From NCBI GenBank assembly GCA_021323865.1, contig JAJPKF010000017.1, forward strand, positions 1 to 64,000: a stretch of 64,000 bases of DNA, given 5' to 3'. Under the pieces are notes generated by a model, which worked only from the letters and a program-made list of their open reading frames with translations, had not been told where the DNA came from and did no database searches. The position numbers were made by a program, and so were the translations under genes. Below, piece after piece: positions 8,903 to 17,568 of the stretch; positions within the stretch are counted from its first letter, which is position 1, and the number at the start of each line of letters is the position of its first letter. Source of the stretch: Pseudomonadota bacterium. GTDB lineage: Bacteria > Chloroflexota > UBA5177 > JAJPKF01.

Positions 8903-10219
8903 TTATGTCAGGCGTGTCAAGAGAAGCCGGACCCAGAAGGCGAACTCCGCGACCTGCCAATGGCGACCCGGCTCGATAGCCTTGGAGATCTCGATGTAGC
9001 TGCGAAGCTGGAACGCCGCTCCGACCCGCATCGCAGAAGCGAAGATCTGGTTGACGTCGCCGCGGTCTGTGAACTCTCTCCACGCACCGAGGTACGCGGC
9101 CTCGAGACGGGCGGGGGCATCCGGCTCGTCCGGCAGGCTGCGACCCCGGAAGAATGTGATGAGATCCATGAACGGATGACTGAGGCAGGCATCAGTCCAG
9201 TCGAAGTACAGCGGCCGGCCGTCCACCCATTGGACGTTCCCAGGGTGGAGGTCGCCGTGGACGAGGGCGGGAGGGATCCCGGATGCCGTCAGCCTGGCCA
9301 CATCCTCTTCCAGCCGCGGAAGTAGGGTCTGCAGCGCAATCGCTTCGTCGGCAGTGATCTGCTCCGTCACAGACTGGGATTGCAGGATGTTCGCCAGCTG
9401 GCCAGACAGCTCGCTCAGCGGTTTCGCCGGGAGCAGCCGTTCCAGCTCCGGCCGGCCGATCGACAAGCGCTGCATTTCGGCGTACGTCTCCAGCGCTCGG
9501 CACCAGTCCTCCAAGCTGCGCCCGGAGAGGCTGGCCCCGCCGAAGTCGGCCATCAGCATCCAACGACGCTGCTCGTGCACTGCCAGCACGGCCGGAAGGG
9601 ATGCGGGAGACCACTCGGCGAGTGCGGCGGTGATGGCCGGCTCGTTTCCAAACAGCGGAGGTACGGCCTTCAGGTAGAAGCGAGAGCCGGCGACCGAGGC
9701 CCGCACGAGGGAGGAGAGTGACCAGCACTGCTCCTGCTCGATCGTCATCGGCCCGTCAACGCCATGACGCTTCAGCTCCGCAGCCATCCAGCCGGCTGCC
9801 TTGTCACGCCATCCCGGCCGGCACCACTCGGCCCGACCGGTGGCCGTCCCACTCGCCGTCTCCGCCAACCAGCCTGTTACCGCCGCTTGTTCGACTTCGT
9901 CCTCGAACGCGACGTCCGACGCCGCTTCGGTGGCCACCCATTGGAATTTGGGCCGTGCCGGCTCCCCGAGCGCCTCGAAGGCGAGGACCACATCCCGGTG
10001 ACCTTCTGGCAGGCTGCGCCAGTGAACGCAGTCGAGCGACCAGACCGGCGCGCCGATGGCCGCGGCCAGGGGTCGGTTGGCGTGGTCGCCCCCAAAGAAG
10101 GTCTTCACTTCGGGGGCGAATCGGGGCAGGGTCAGGAGCTGTCCCTCCCGCCGGACAAGGAACTGGTCAGTGCGGCCCGGGCGCAGTATGAGCGCGCCGT
10201 AGCAGACGGCTTCGGTCAC
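8903..10219 (-). CDS. Aminoglycoside-phosphotransferase-like kinase with N-terminal extension
   Basis: A 438-residue protein. The C-terminal 250 residues carry the APH/choline-kinase signature: PALVHGDLHPGNVQW with the catalytic Asp, then YFDWTDACLSHPFMDL as the Mg-binding motif. The first 150 residues are extra to the kinase domain and resemble a NUDIX-like segment (YGALILRPGRTDQFLVRREG) without the REXXEE catalytic box. The acceptor substrate is unknown; most such soil homologues are not proven resistance enzymes. The start is GTG at 10219 with a GGGGG stretch about 8 nt upstream. It is followed on the same strand by the BTAD regulator. Confidence 0.8.
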   Translation of the reverse strand: MTEAVCYGALILRPGRTDQFLVRREGQLLTLPRFAPEVKTFFGGDHANRPLAAAIGAPVWSLDCVHWRSLPEGHRDVVLAFEALGEPARPKFQWVATEAASDVAFEDEVEQAAVTGWLAETASGTATGRAEWCRPGWRDKAAGWMAAELKRHGVDGPMTIEQEQCWSLSSLVRASVAGSRFYLKAVPPLFGNEPAITAALAEWSPASLPAVLAVHEQRRWMLMADFGGASLSGRSLEDWCRALETYAEMQRLSIGRPELERLLPAKPLSELSGQLANILQSQSVTEQITADEAIALQTLLPRLEEDVARLTASGIPPALVHGDLHPGNVQWVDGRPLYFDWTDACLSHPFMDLITFFRGRSLPDEPDAPARLEAAYLGAWREFTDRGDVNQIFASAMRVGAAFQLRSYIEISKAIEPGRHWQVAEFAFWVRLLLTRLT

Positions 10220-10450
10220 AAGGCAGCCCCCTCGGGTGGTGTTCTAGGGTATCCGTCCGCCTGGCGAAGGGCCTCGTCGGCACGAGTGACGCATCGCCGG
10301 CATCAGGATGCGGGAGTGAAACGCCTGCTACGCCGTCCGGGCGATTGTGAAGCCGCTGAATCCGACGATCGTGACCGTCGCGCCGAAGTGCTGGGCCGGC
10401 AGGTTCCTACCCCCGAGGTCGTGGCCTACGCGGCTCAACCCTCTCCGGAC

Positions 10451-10954
10451 CTAACTCAGAATCCCGCTCTCCGAGTGCTCGAGATCCAGGGCCAGGTCAA
10501 GGGCAAGAACGCTGGCAAGGATCAGAACGTCGTTCTGCCCTTCGGCAACGTCTACCCCATAGGTGGCCGTCAGGCTGAACCATTTCTTGGAGACGGTGGC
10601 AACGGTCTGCTCGCCCTCCTGCACCGTGAACTCGTGGGCGAGGAGATCCCCGGTCATCTCCAGCTCCTGGGAGCCGGGAATGGTGATGGAGAACCGCTGG
10701 TGGAACGGCGTAAACAGATGCTTGCGTACCTCGCCCACTTCCTGCCCGTCGTGAGTGATCTCGTAGGTCGGGGTGAGCGACAGCAGCTTGCGCTCCACCC
10801 GGGCCACCTCGTTGCCGGTTTGATCCCGAATGATGAGCAGGTTACGCAGCGAAAACACCTTGCCGTCGACCGTGTAGACCGGCTGCTGGTTTTCATTGAG
10901 GATATCGGAGTCCTCGCCGAGGCGGAACAGCTTCTCGCGGATGATGTATTTCAT
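10451..10954 (-). CDS. LURP-one-related / YxjI-like protein
   Basis: A 167-residue cytoplasmic protein beginning MKYIIREKLFRLGEDSDI, with repeated beta-strand units (VYTVDGKVFSLRNLLIIRD; YEITHDGQEVGEVRKHLF). This is typical of the LURP-one/Tubby-C-like fold found in YxjI-type proteins. The fold is a closed beta barrel around a central helix, here near the C terminus (ILASVLALDLALDLE). Its biochemical role is unknown; phospholipid or membrane association has been proposed for relatives. A strong Shine-Dalgarno (AGGAAGGAGGG) precedes the ATG at 10954. It is divergent from the DtxR/FTR1 pair, with 136 bases between them. Confidence 0.8.
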   Translation of the reverse strand: MKYIIREKLFRLGEDSDILNENQQPVYTVDGKVFSLRNLLIIRDQTGNEVARVERKLLSLTPTYEITHDGQEVGEVRKHLFTPFHQRFSITIPGSQELEMTGDLLAHEFTVQEGEQTVATVSKKWFSLTATYGVDVAEGQNDVLILASVLALDLALDLEHSESGILS

Positions 10955-11074
10955 GGGACGCCCTCCTTCCTCATAGCCTACTCGGCAAACGGCGTGGGAG
11001 CAGAATCGCGCAGCCCCATGGGCGATCTAGTCCGAGTAAACTTGTCGGAGTTGAGGTAGGGCTGATAGCTTGAG

Positions 11075-11090
11075 TTAGGTTGCTACTAAC
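11075..11090 (+). promoter_or_regulatory. Possible DtxR/IdeR-type operator abutting the regulator start
   Basis: TTAGGTTGCTACTAAC ends directly at the ATG at 11091. Its left half equals the TTAGGTT half-site of the IdeR/DtxR consensus, and TTAG...CTAA is an inverted pair. The match to the full 19-bp iron box is partial. There is no Shine-Dalgarno between it and the ATG, so the transcript may have a very short or absent leader. Iron-dependent autoregulation is inference. Confidence 0.35.
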
Positions 11091-11789
11091 ATGACCGCGT
11101 CCAGCCCCGTCACCGAGGCGTATCTGGAGACCATCTACAACCTGGCGATGGAGAATCAGACGGTTCGGGCCGTCGATCTGGCGAGCCACTTCAACGTCAG
11201 CCGGCCCACGGTGACCCAGACGCTCCGCCGGCTTTCCGAGGCCGGCTTGGTGAGCCAGGCACGCCCGACCGGCGTCACCCTGACCGATCGGGGCCGGAGC
11301 GAGACGGAGGCCTTGCTGCGACGTCACCGGCTCGCGGAGCGGCTGCTGTTTGACGTGCTGGGCATGGACTTCGTGGCGGCCCATGAGCAGGCGCATGCGC
11401 TGGAGCATTGGATCTCCCCTGAGGTGGAGCGAAAGATCTCGGAGTTGTTGCGGATGCCGGCGACTTGTCCGCACGGGAACCCCATTCCCGGAAACGGCCC
11501 CGCGGGCGTGGATTACCTGCGCGATCAGCAGGGGGTGCGGCTGGCCGACGTGGAGCCGGGCGAAACGGTCGTTGTCATTGCCATCTCGGAAGTCGTCGAG
11601 GACGAATCCGCCCTGCTGCGCAGCCTCCTCGATACCGGGATTGTGCCGGGACACCGGCTGGTGGTGGAACCGGCCGTGGACGGTGAGGTGGCCTATCGAA
11701 CGGCATCCGGCCGGAGGCATCGGCTGTCGCGAAGCTTGGCAGTCCTCATCTGGGTGCGCAGCCTGAGCCCGGAGAGTGGGCAAGCATGA
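11091..11789 (+). CDS. DtxR/MntR-family metal-dependent transcriptional regulator
   Basis: A 232-residue repressor. Residues 1-75 form the winged helix (YLETIYNLAMENQTVRAVD, then HFNVSRPTVTQTLRRLSEAG). The metal-binding and dimerisation domain follows (HRLAERLLFDVLGMDF, with EQAHALEHWIS). A C-terminal FeoA-like SH3 domain starts at about 155. This is the long, three-domain DtxR/IdeR architecture. Its stop overlaps the start of an FTR1 iron permease by 4 bases (ATGA at 11786-11789), so the pair is translationally coupled and the effector is probably Fe(II). Mn(II) sensing cannot be excluded. Confidence 0.92.
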   Translation: MTASSPVTEAYLETIYNLAMENQTVRAVDLASHFNVSRPTVTQTLRRLSEAGLVSQARPTGVTLTDRGRSETEALLRRHRLAERLLFDVLGMDFVAAHEQAHALEHWISPEVERKISELLRMPATCPHGNPIPGNGPAGVDYLRDQQGVRLADVEPGETVVVIAISEVVEDESALLRSLLDTGIVPGHRLVVEPAVDGEVAYRTASGRRHRLSRSLAVLIWVRSLSPESGQA

Positions 11790-12628
11790 TCGGCAGCTTC
11801 CTCATCTTCCTGCGTGAGGGCATCGAGGGAAGCATGATCGTTTCGATCATCCTCACCTATCTGGCCAGCGCCGGTCGTCGCGATCTCTTTCGATGGGTGT
11901 TTGCCGGGGTGGGGGCAGCTCTCGCCGGCTCCGCCCTCGTCGGCGTGGTCTTGTATCTTGCCGCCAAGGACGCCTTCGTGGGGTCGGTCGCTCAGGAGTG
12001 GTTCGAGACCGTCACCTTCCTCATCGCGGTCTGCATCCTGACCTACATGACGTTTTGGATGAAGCAGCACAGCCGGTCACTCAGTGGATCCGTTCGAGAG
12101 GAGCTGCAGCAGGCGATCTCGCGCAATTCGGGGTTCGCGCTCGCCTTGGTCGCGTTCTTCACGGTTGGGCGCGAGGCGATCGAGACCGCGATCTTCACAC
12201 TGGCGATCGCGTTCCGAACCTCGCGCGGGCTATTGCTGGCAGGCGCGCTCCTGGGCGTGCTTGCTGCCGTGCTCGCGAGCGTGGCCATGTATCGCCTGGG
12301 TGTGCGACTGAACCTCAAGCGACTGTTCATGGTGCTTGGCGTGGGTCTACTGGTGGTGGCGGCCGGCCTGCTCGCCAACGCCACGCAAAACCTCCAGCGC
12401 CTGCATGTCCTGCCGGGCGCGGGGATGGTTCTGTGGCGCACGGATCGTTGGATCTCGGAGAGCAGCGGCTTGGGGGACGTGCTGCATGGCCTGCTGGGGT
12501 ACGCGTCGGCCCCGACTGCCCTGCAGGTGATCGTGTGGGCGTTGTTTCTGATCACCGGTTTGCTGCTCTTCCTCCCGTCCTCGCCGAGACGCCTGCTGTC
12601 ACGCTCGCCGCAGACGGTTGGCTCCTAA
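11786..12628 (+). CDS. FTR1-family high-affinity iron permease (EfeU-like)
   Basis: A 280-residue inner-membrane protein with about seven hydrophobic segments. Both REXXE iron-binding motifs of the FTR1/EfeU family are present: REGIE at residues 10-14 and REAIE near 128-132. It imports iron across the cytoplasmic membrane. In EfeUOB systems it works with an EfeO/EfeB pair, and in yeast with a multicopper oxidase; neither partner is encoded nearby. It overlaps the upstream DtxR gene by 4 bases, which predicts iron-controlled co-expression. Translation depends on coupling, as no separate Shine-Dalgarno is evident. Confidence 0.92.
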   Translation: MIGSFLIFLREGIEGSMIVSIILTYLASAGRRDLFRWVFAGVGAALAGSALVGVVLYLAAKDAFVGSVAQEWFETVTFLIAVCILTYMTFWMKQHSRSLSGSVREELQQAISRNSGFALALVAFFTVGREAIETAIFTLAIAFRTSRGLLLAGALLGVLAAVLASVAMYRLGVRLNLKRLFMVLGVGLLVVAAGLLANATQNLQRLHVLPGAGMVLWRTDRWISESSGLGDVLHGLLGYASAPTALQVIVWALFLITGLLLFLPSSPRRLLSRSPQTVGS

Positions 12629-12784
12629 CCGCTTGAAGCTTGTGCGGCTGCCCTCCGGGGGAAGCCGGAGTGGCGCGCGACGTGCCTTTCATACCTGATG
12701 CGTCCGAGGAGTGATAGGCTGCGACGGCCCGGGCTGGCGCAGGACCGGCGCCTAGATGGGGAGAAATGGCTTTCGTCACAGCTG

Positions 12785-14272
12785 ATGGCGCCGCGATCGA
12801 GGCGTAGGGTGAGGGCCGGATCCTGGCTGCTGCTCGCGCTTGTGGCACTTGTTCCCCTGTCCCGCTCCGCCACGGCGGCTCAGCTGCGGCGATCTCATCT
12901 GAACCCGATTCAGCTCGAGAACCGGCTTCCCGGAACGACCGCGTGGCAGATCCAGACCCCGGCCCTCAACGGTCAGATCAGCGGCTACGGGTCGGCTCAA
13001 AGTGTGGCTCCCGGTCAGCGCATCTCCTTTTTCGTCAGCACCAAGGCGAGCAGGTTCACGGCCTCCATCTTCCGAATGGGCTGGTATGGAGGCGACGGCG
13101 GCCGCCTCATGGTTTCCACTCCCTCGCTGCCGGGTGTCCTGCAGCCCGTCCCGGCGCCGGACCCTCGGAACGGCCTACTCGTGTGCAACTGGTCGGAGTC
13201 ATTCAGCATCGAGATCCCGAGCAGCTGGGTGAGCGGAATCTACCTCGTCAAGCTCACGTCCTCGACCAACCATCAGTCCTACATTCCCTTTGTCGTTCGG
13301 GGAACGAGGCATCGCAGCCCGCTGCTGATGATCGACGCGGTGACCACCAGCGAGGCCTACAACGTGTGGGGCGGCAAGTCGCTCTATGTCGACAGCCGTT
13401 ACCGGTCGGCGGCGGCCGCGTTTGACCATCGGGCGGTCATGGTCTCCTTCGACCGTCCCTACCAGCAGAACGATGGCGCCGGGTGGTTTCTTTCCTGGGA
13501 AATTCACATGGTGCGCTGGCTGGAATCACGTGGGTATGACGTTTCCTACGCCGATGACCTTGACGTCAACGACCATCCCGGCATCCTCCTGCACCGGAAG
13601 GGCATCATCATTGCCGGGCATGACGAGTACTGGAGCATGGCCATGCGCGATGCCATGGATGGGGCAGTCGCCTCCGGGGTGGGGCTGGCGAATTTCGCCG
13701 CCAACACCGGCTACTGGCAGATTCGCCTCGCCCCCCTGGGCAGCCAGCGAGATGCCATTGAGATCTGTTACAAGGACTTCAAACGGGACCCCATTCATTC
13801 CTCGGACCCGACACAGGCGACGGTCATGTGGCGGTCAAAGCAGGTGCACCGGCCGGAGAGTGAGCTGCTGGGGGCCATGTACGAGGACTATCTGGGACGG
13901 CATGGCCCCTATCCCTGGGTGGTGAAAAACCCACACAGCTGGATCTTCAAGGGCAGACGGGTATCGAGGGGCACATCGGTGAAGGGCATCGTGGGACACG
14001 AGGAGGATGCCCTGCTCGGACGGTATCCCCACCCGCCGCAGGTGCGAGTCCTGAGCGCGTCTCCTGTTCGAACGAGTACCGGGAGCCGCCGGAAGTCCAA
14101 CTCAACCCTCTACAGAACTGCCAGGGGAGCCATGGTCTTCAATGCCGGCACCATCGATTGGAGCTACGGTTTGGACGACATCCGGGCGTCATGGTGGTCA
14201 TATCCACCCGCCCGCAGCTCACCGAGCCCGCTGATCGAGCGGGTGACGGCCAACGTTCTGGCCCGGCTATAG
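12785..14272 (+). CDS. Exported N,N-dimethylformamidase beta-subunit-like protein
   Basis: About 495 residues from ATG 12785. The frame is open to 12698, but residues before 12785 do not look like protein, and a signal or anchor segment starts right after it (RSRRRVRAGSWLLLALVALVPLS). The mature part matches the C-terminal domain family of the DMFase large subunit: a beta-sandwich start (ISFFVSTKASRFTASIFRMG), then WYGGDGG, YNVWGGKSLY, HDEYWS and FAANTGYWQIR. Catalysis on dimethylformamide is not implied; most homologues are uncharacterised, and a secreted form differs from the cytoplasmic enzyme. No small subunit is encoded nearby. It converges on the channel-like gene. Confidence 0.7.
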   Translation: MAPRSRRRVRAGSWLLLALVALVPLSRSATAAQLRRSHLNPIQLENRLPGTTAWQIQTPALNGQISGYGSAQSVAPGQRISFFVSTKASRFTASIFRMGWYGGDGGRLMVSTPSLPGVLQPVPAPDPRNGLLVCNWSESFSIEIPSSWVSGIYLVKLTSSTNHQSYIPFVVRGTRHRSPLLMIDAVTTSEAYNVWGGKSLYVDSRYRSAAAAFDHRAVMVSFDRPYQQNDGAGWFLSWEIHMVRWLESRGYDVSYADDLDVNDHPGILLHRKGIIIAGHDEYWSMAMRDAMDGAVASGVGLANFAANTGYWQIRLAPLGSQRDAIEICYKDFKRDPIHSSDPTQATVMWRSKQVHRPESELLGAMYEDYLGRHGPYPWVVKNPHSWIFKGRRVSRGTSVKGIVGHEEDALLGRYPHPPQVRVLSASPVRTSTGSRRKSNSTLYRTARGAMVFNAGTIDWSYGLDDIRASWWSYPPARSSPSPLIERVTANVLARL

Positions 14273-14369
14273 TCGGCGACTCAGCGCCTCCCGGCTCGGT
14301 GTTTCCTTGATGGGTACCGGGTTTCCATGGCTTTCTTGGTCGCCAATCGTCGAGGCCGGCGCGCACGAA

Positions 14370-15425
14370 TCAGCGCGGGCGGCGAAGCGTGCGTCTTCGC
14401 CACATCGAAAGCAGCGGGTGCTCCCAGCGTACTGAACGGTCCGAGATCCAGGGCGCGTAGGGCGCCATCGTGAACGCCGCAAGGCGGAGCAGAACAGTGT
14501 CGTAGTTGACGCGCCACCCGGCGAAGTTACGCCACGCCTCCTCGAGGTCGGGTTTGAGCTTTACGTTGGCTTCCGCCAGCCGCTGCACCGCTTCGTAGAA
14601 CTCCTCACGGCTGATGGAAATGGGATCGTCGGGCTTGGGATTGGGATCGAAGGGAATGCGAAACAGGCCGGCAATGCGGCGGAGGGCAATGTATCCGGCC
14701 CGTAGGCACAGCTCGCGGCTGGGATTTCTGGGCACGTCGACTGTGGTGGTGAAGAGCGCAGCCGAGTCCAGAACTACACCGGCGGCAGTCACCCACGAGC
14801 GATTCGGCTGCGGGGACCGGAAGAAGGCGAGGGCGGCCAGCGACGTATGACTCTCTTCGACGTCGAGGAACCAGTCCTCCCAGGCCGGCCAGAGTGACTC
14901 GATGGACTCGAAACCCTCGATTCGGGAGTAGCGAATGATGAGCTCAGACGCGGTGGGCGGTGAGCCGGCACGGACCTCCAGATTCGCCACGGCCCGCTCG
15001 CGCCGTGACCACGCCCCGTAAATAGTCGGGAGGTAGGCAACCAGAAGCGCCGCCAGTAGCAGTCCGATACCTGCTTGGGTGAATAGCACGATGTCGTCGC
15101 CGACACCGTGGGGGGTGGCGAAGCCGAGCGTGAACATGGAGGAGCCGCTGATGGTCAGCGCATCTCCAACAGAGCCGGTTCCCAGCCCCCAGTAGATCAG
15201 CGCGTAGCCGCAGATAACCAGGACGAGCCAGGTGGCCGTGAGCAAGACCAACGCCAGCGGCGCGAACAGCGCCATGACGGCATCGCGCCCTTCGTAGGAA
15301 GCGGCGCGAGCGGCTCGGAGGTCGAACCCGGCACGGACAGTGAGGAACACGAAGCGGGCGATCCGATCGGAAACTGCTCGGGGCAGGATGAAGGTCTGAA
15401 TCGCCGAGCGGAGGGTCAGGAGCAC
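14370..15425 (-). CDS. Membrane protein with two-pore-channel-like segment
   Basis: 351 residues from GTG 15425. A hydrophobic helix pair (ALFAPLALVLLTATWLVLV; GIGLLLAALLVAYLPTIYG) brackets SSMFTLGFATPHG, which resembles a K-channel pore helix and filter (usually TVGFGD or similar) but lacks the canonical filter. A long soluble C-terminal region follows, with no recognised domain. No Shine-Dalgarno precedes GTG 15425. The frame stays open to a stop at 15507-15509 and encodes a further hydrophobic stretch (ELFIFLRVLAGLVGLVLV), so the real start is probably upstream, perhaps CTG at 15473. Ion-channel function is a guess. Confidence 0.55.
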   Translation of the reverse strand: MLLTLRSAIQTFILPRAVSDRIARFVFLTVRAGFDLRAARAASYEGRDAVMALFAPLALVLLTATWLVLVICGYALIYWGLGTGSVGDALTISGSSMFTLGFATPHGVGDDIVLFTQAGIGLLLAALLVAYLPTIYGAWSRRERAVANLEVRAGSPPTASELIIRYSRIEGFESIESLWPAWEDWFLDVEESHTSLAALAFFRSPQPNRSWVTAAGVVLDSAALFTTTVDVPRNPSRELCLRAGYIALRRIAGLFRIPFDPNPKPDDPISISREEFYEAVQRLAEANVKLKPDLEEAWRNFAGWRVNYDTVLLRLAAFTMAPYAPWISDRSVRWEHPLLSMWRRRTLRRPR

Positions 15426-15660
15426 CAGGACCAGGCCGACCAGTCCCGCCAGAACCCGCAGGAAGATGAACAGCTCTCGCGCCCCCTGATCCAGACGGTG
15501 GTTGACTCAGCTTATCCGGGCCGAGCTCTTCTGGTGCCTCGCTTTGTTACGGAGGCCCTGTGACGGCCAGCTCCTCTGAGCCGGATCCATGCTCAGGCAA
15601 CACGCAACGGGCGTCGGGTCAGGCTACAGCCGGCAGCCAGGGAATTCAGGAAGTTAGAAA

Positions 15661-15682
15661 CCCCCGAAACAAGAACCGGGGG
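15661..15682 (-). terminator. Terminator of the ABC importer operon
   Basis: CCCCCG at 15661-15666 pairs with CGGGGG at 15677-15682 around a 10-nt loop. Read on the minus strand the stem is followed by TTTCTAACTT. It lies about 60 bases past the stop of the last permease gene. The rest of the gap to the channel-like gene shows nothing else. Confidence 0.6.
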
Positions 15683-15740
15683 AGTCAGGAACGCTGGAAT
15701 CCGAAGCAAGGGCACACCCCGCCAGGTCCTCCAGCCCCCT

Positions 15741-16661
15741 TCAGCCGAGGCGTATCCGAGGGTCGAGCAGCCCCTGAACAATGTCGACGAGGATGTTCGC
15801 CAGCACCACAAACACGGCCGCGATGAGAACGGTCCCCATGACAAGATTAATGTCGTTGTTGAGGATGGCGTTGTACGCCAGCTGGCCCACGCCGGGCCAG
15901 GCAAACACGATTTCGACGACCACGACTCCACCAAGAAAGTAGGCCAGGTCGAGGCCGAACTGGGTCACAACCGGACCGGCGGCGTTGCGCAAACCATGCC
16001 GGATGACCGCCCTGCGCCAGGTCATTCCTTTGGCCATCGCCGTGCGCATGTAGTCCATCCGGAGGATGTCGACCAGCGTGGCCCGCAGCAGACGGCTGTA
16101 CCATGCCGCGCCACCCAGACCGAGGGTCAGGGCCGGCAGCACGATGGAGAACGGTTGGTCGGCGCCGCCCAGGGGGAAGATCGACCAGTCGAATGCAAAC
16201 ACCAGGAGCAGCAGATTTCCCAGGACAAAGGGGGGCATGGAGAAGCCGATGAGGGCCATCACCACCCCCAGCCGGTCCGCGGCCCGCTGGTGATGAAGCG
16301 CCGCCATCATGCCGATGGGCAGCCCGATGGCAAGCTCGAAGCAGACGCCGGCCAGCGCCAGGACGGCAGTGGCGGGCAGCCTCGCCGCTATCGACGGGAG
16401 GACGTCCTGCTGGAGCTGATAGGAGAACCCGAGGTTGCCCTGCAGCAGATGGAGCAGGTAGCGGAGGTACTGGACGGGAAGCGGCTGGTCCAAGCCGTCG
16501 GCGGCCCGGATGGCCCGGAGAACCGCGGGGGTGGCGTGCGGGCCGGCGACGAGCCGGGCCGGATCACTCGGAATGGCGAACGCGGTGATGAAGGTGATGA
16601 TGGAGACACCGAGCAACACCAGGACGCCCCACAGAAGCCGGCGAAGAATGTAGGCCGCCAT
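15741..16661 (-). CDS. ABC transporter permease, DppB/OppB type
   Basis: A 306-residue integral membrane protein of the oligopeptide-type importer family. It starts MAAYILRRLLWGVLVLLGVS, the usual first helix of DppB-like permeases. The cytoplasmic EAA-like coupling loop appears as TAMAKGMTWRRAVIRHGLRN, and the C terminus ends in DPRIRLG as is common. About six membrane helices are predicted. It follows the DppC-like gene with a 1-nt gap and is the last gene of the three-gene operon. Substrate unknown: peptides, nickel or opines are all possible. Confidence 0.92.
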   Translation of the reverse strand: MAAYILRRLLWGVLVLLGVSIITFITAFAIPSDPARLVAGPHATPAVLRAIRAADGLDQPLPVQYLRYLLHLLQGNLGFSYQLQQDVLPSIAARLPATAVLALAGVCFELAIGLPIGMMAALHHQRAADRLGVVMALIGFSMPPFVLGNLLLLVFAFDWSIFPLGGADQPFSIVLPALTLGLGGAAWYSRLLRATLVDILRMDYMRTAMAKGMTWRRAVIRHGLRNAAGPVVTQFGLDLAYFLGGVVVVEIVFAWPGVGQLAYNAILNNDINLVMGTVLIAAVFVVLANILVDIVQGLLDPRIRLG

Positions 16662-16662
16662 C

Positions 16663-17568
16663 TCAGCGACGCAGCTGGCCGTGCGGGTCGAGCGCGTCGC
16701 GCAGGGCGTCCCCGAGCATGTTGAAGCCCAGGACGGTCACAAAGAGCGCCAAGCTCGGATAGAGCACCAGCCAGTAGAACTGCAGCGGTGCGCTGGCGCC
16801 CTGGTTGATCATCCGTCCCCAACTCGCCGTGGGATCGGGAACGCCGAGGCCCAGGTAGTTGAGGCTGCCCTCGAACACCACGGTTAGGCCGACTCCCAGG
16901 GTCGCGTAGACCACGATCGGCGCCAGCAGATGCGGCAGGATGTGCCGCAAGAGGATGCGTAGGCTGCTGAGGCCCGTTGCGCGAGCGGCATCCACCCACT
17001 CCCGCTCCCGGTAGGACAGCACCTGGCCGTAGGTGATACGGCACAGCCCCGTCCAGCTCACCATGCCGATGACCACGATGATCACCGTGAGGCTCGGCCC
17101 TCGAATGGCGACGATGGCGAGCGCCAAAAGCAGGGCCGGGAAGGCCAGCATGACGTCGGTCAGCCGCATGATGATGACCTCGAGCGCCCCACGCCACCAG
17201 GCCGCGGCTGCGCCGAGGCCGACGCCAATCAGCACCGCCAGCGCATTTCCGGAGAGGCTGATCGTGAGTGAGAGACGGGCCCCGAAGAGCAGACGGCTCA
17301 GCAGGTCGCGTCCTTCGGTGTCGGTCCCAAACGGAAACTTGGCGGTGTGTCCCAACGGCGCGCCGATGGCGCTGATCCCATTGGGAAAGGGCTGATCGGG
17401 ATTGTGGGGAGCCAGCCACGGAGCGAACAGCGCCACGAACACCACGCCGGTGACCAGAAAGGCGCCGATCCAGAAGCTCGGGTTCACGCGAAGAGCCCGC
17501 CAGGTCCGATGGCCGGCGGGCTCTTCGAGCGGCTCCTCCTCGACGGGTTCGAGGGGCGCTCCGATCAC
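16663..17568 (-). CDS. ABC transporter permease, DppC/OppC type
   Basis: A 301-residue permease with the N-terminal OppC region (FWIGAFLVTGVVFVALFAPWLAP), the typical FGTDTEGRDLLSRLLFGARL motif, and an EAA loop (ARATGLSSLRILLRHILPH). The GTG start at 17568 overlaps the stop of the substrate-binding-protein gene by one base, showing tight coupling. It pairs with the DppB-like permease to form the membrane channel. No ATP-binding subunit gene is present in the operon. Confidence 0.92.
   Translation of the reverse strand: MIGAPLEPVEEEPLEEPAGHRTWRALRVNPSFWIGAFLVTGVVFVALFAPWLAPHNPDQPFPNGISAIGAPLGHTAKFPFGTDTEGRDLLSRLLFGARLSLTISLSGNALAVLIGVGLGAAAAWWRGALEVIIMRLTDVMLAFPALLLALAIVAIRGPSLTVIIVVIGMVSWTGLCRITYGQVLSYREREWVDAARATGLSSLRILLRHILPHLLAPIVVYATLGVGLTVVFEGSLNYLGLGVPDPTASWGRMINQGASAPLQFYWLVLYPSLALFVTVLGFNMLGDALRDALDPHGQLRR

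Noticed and set aside
9764-11059. A 431-codon plus-strand open frame
   Set aside because: It is antisense to the kinase and LURP-one genes. The part between them has no coding character.
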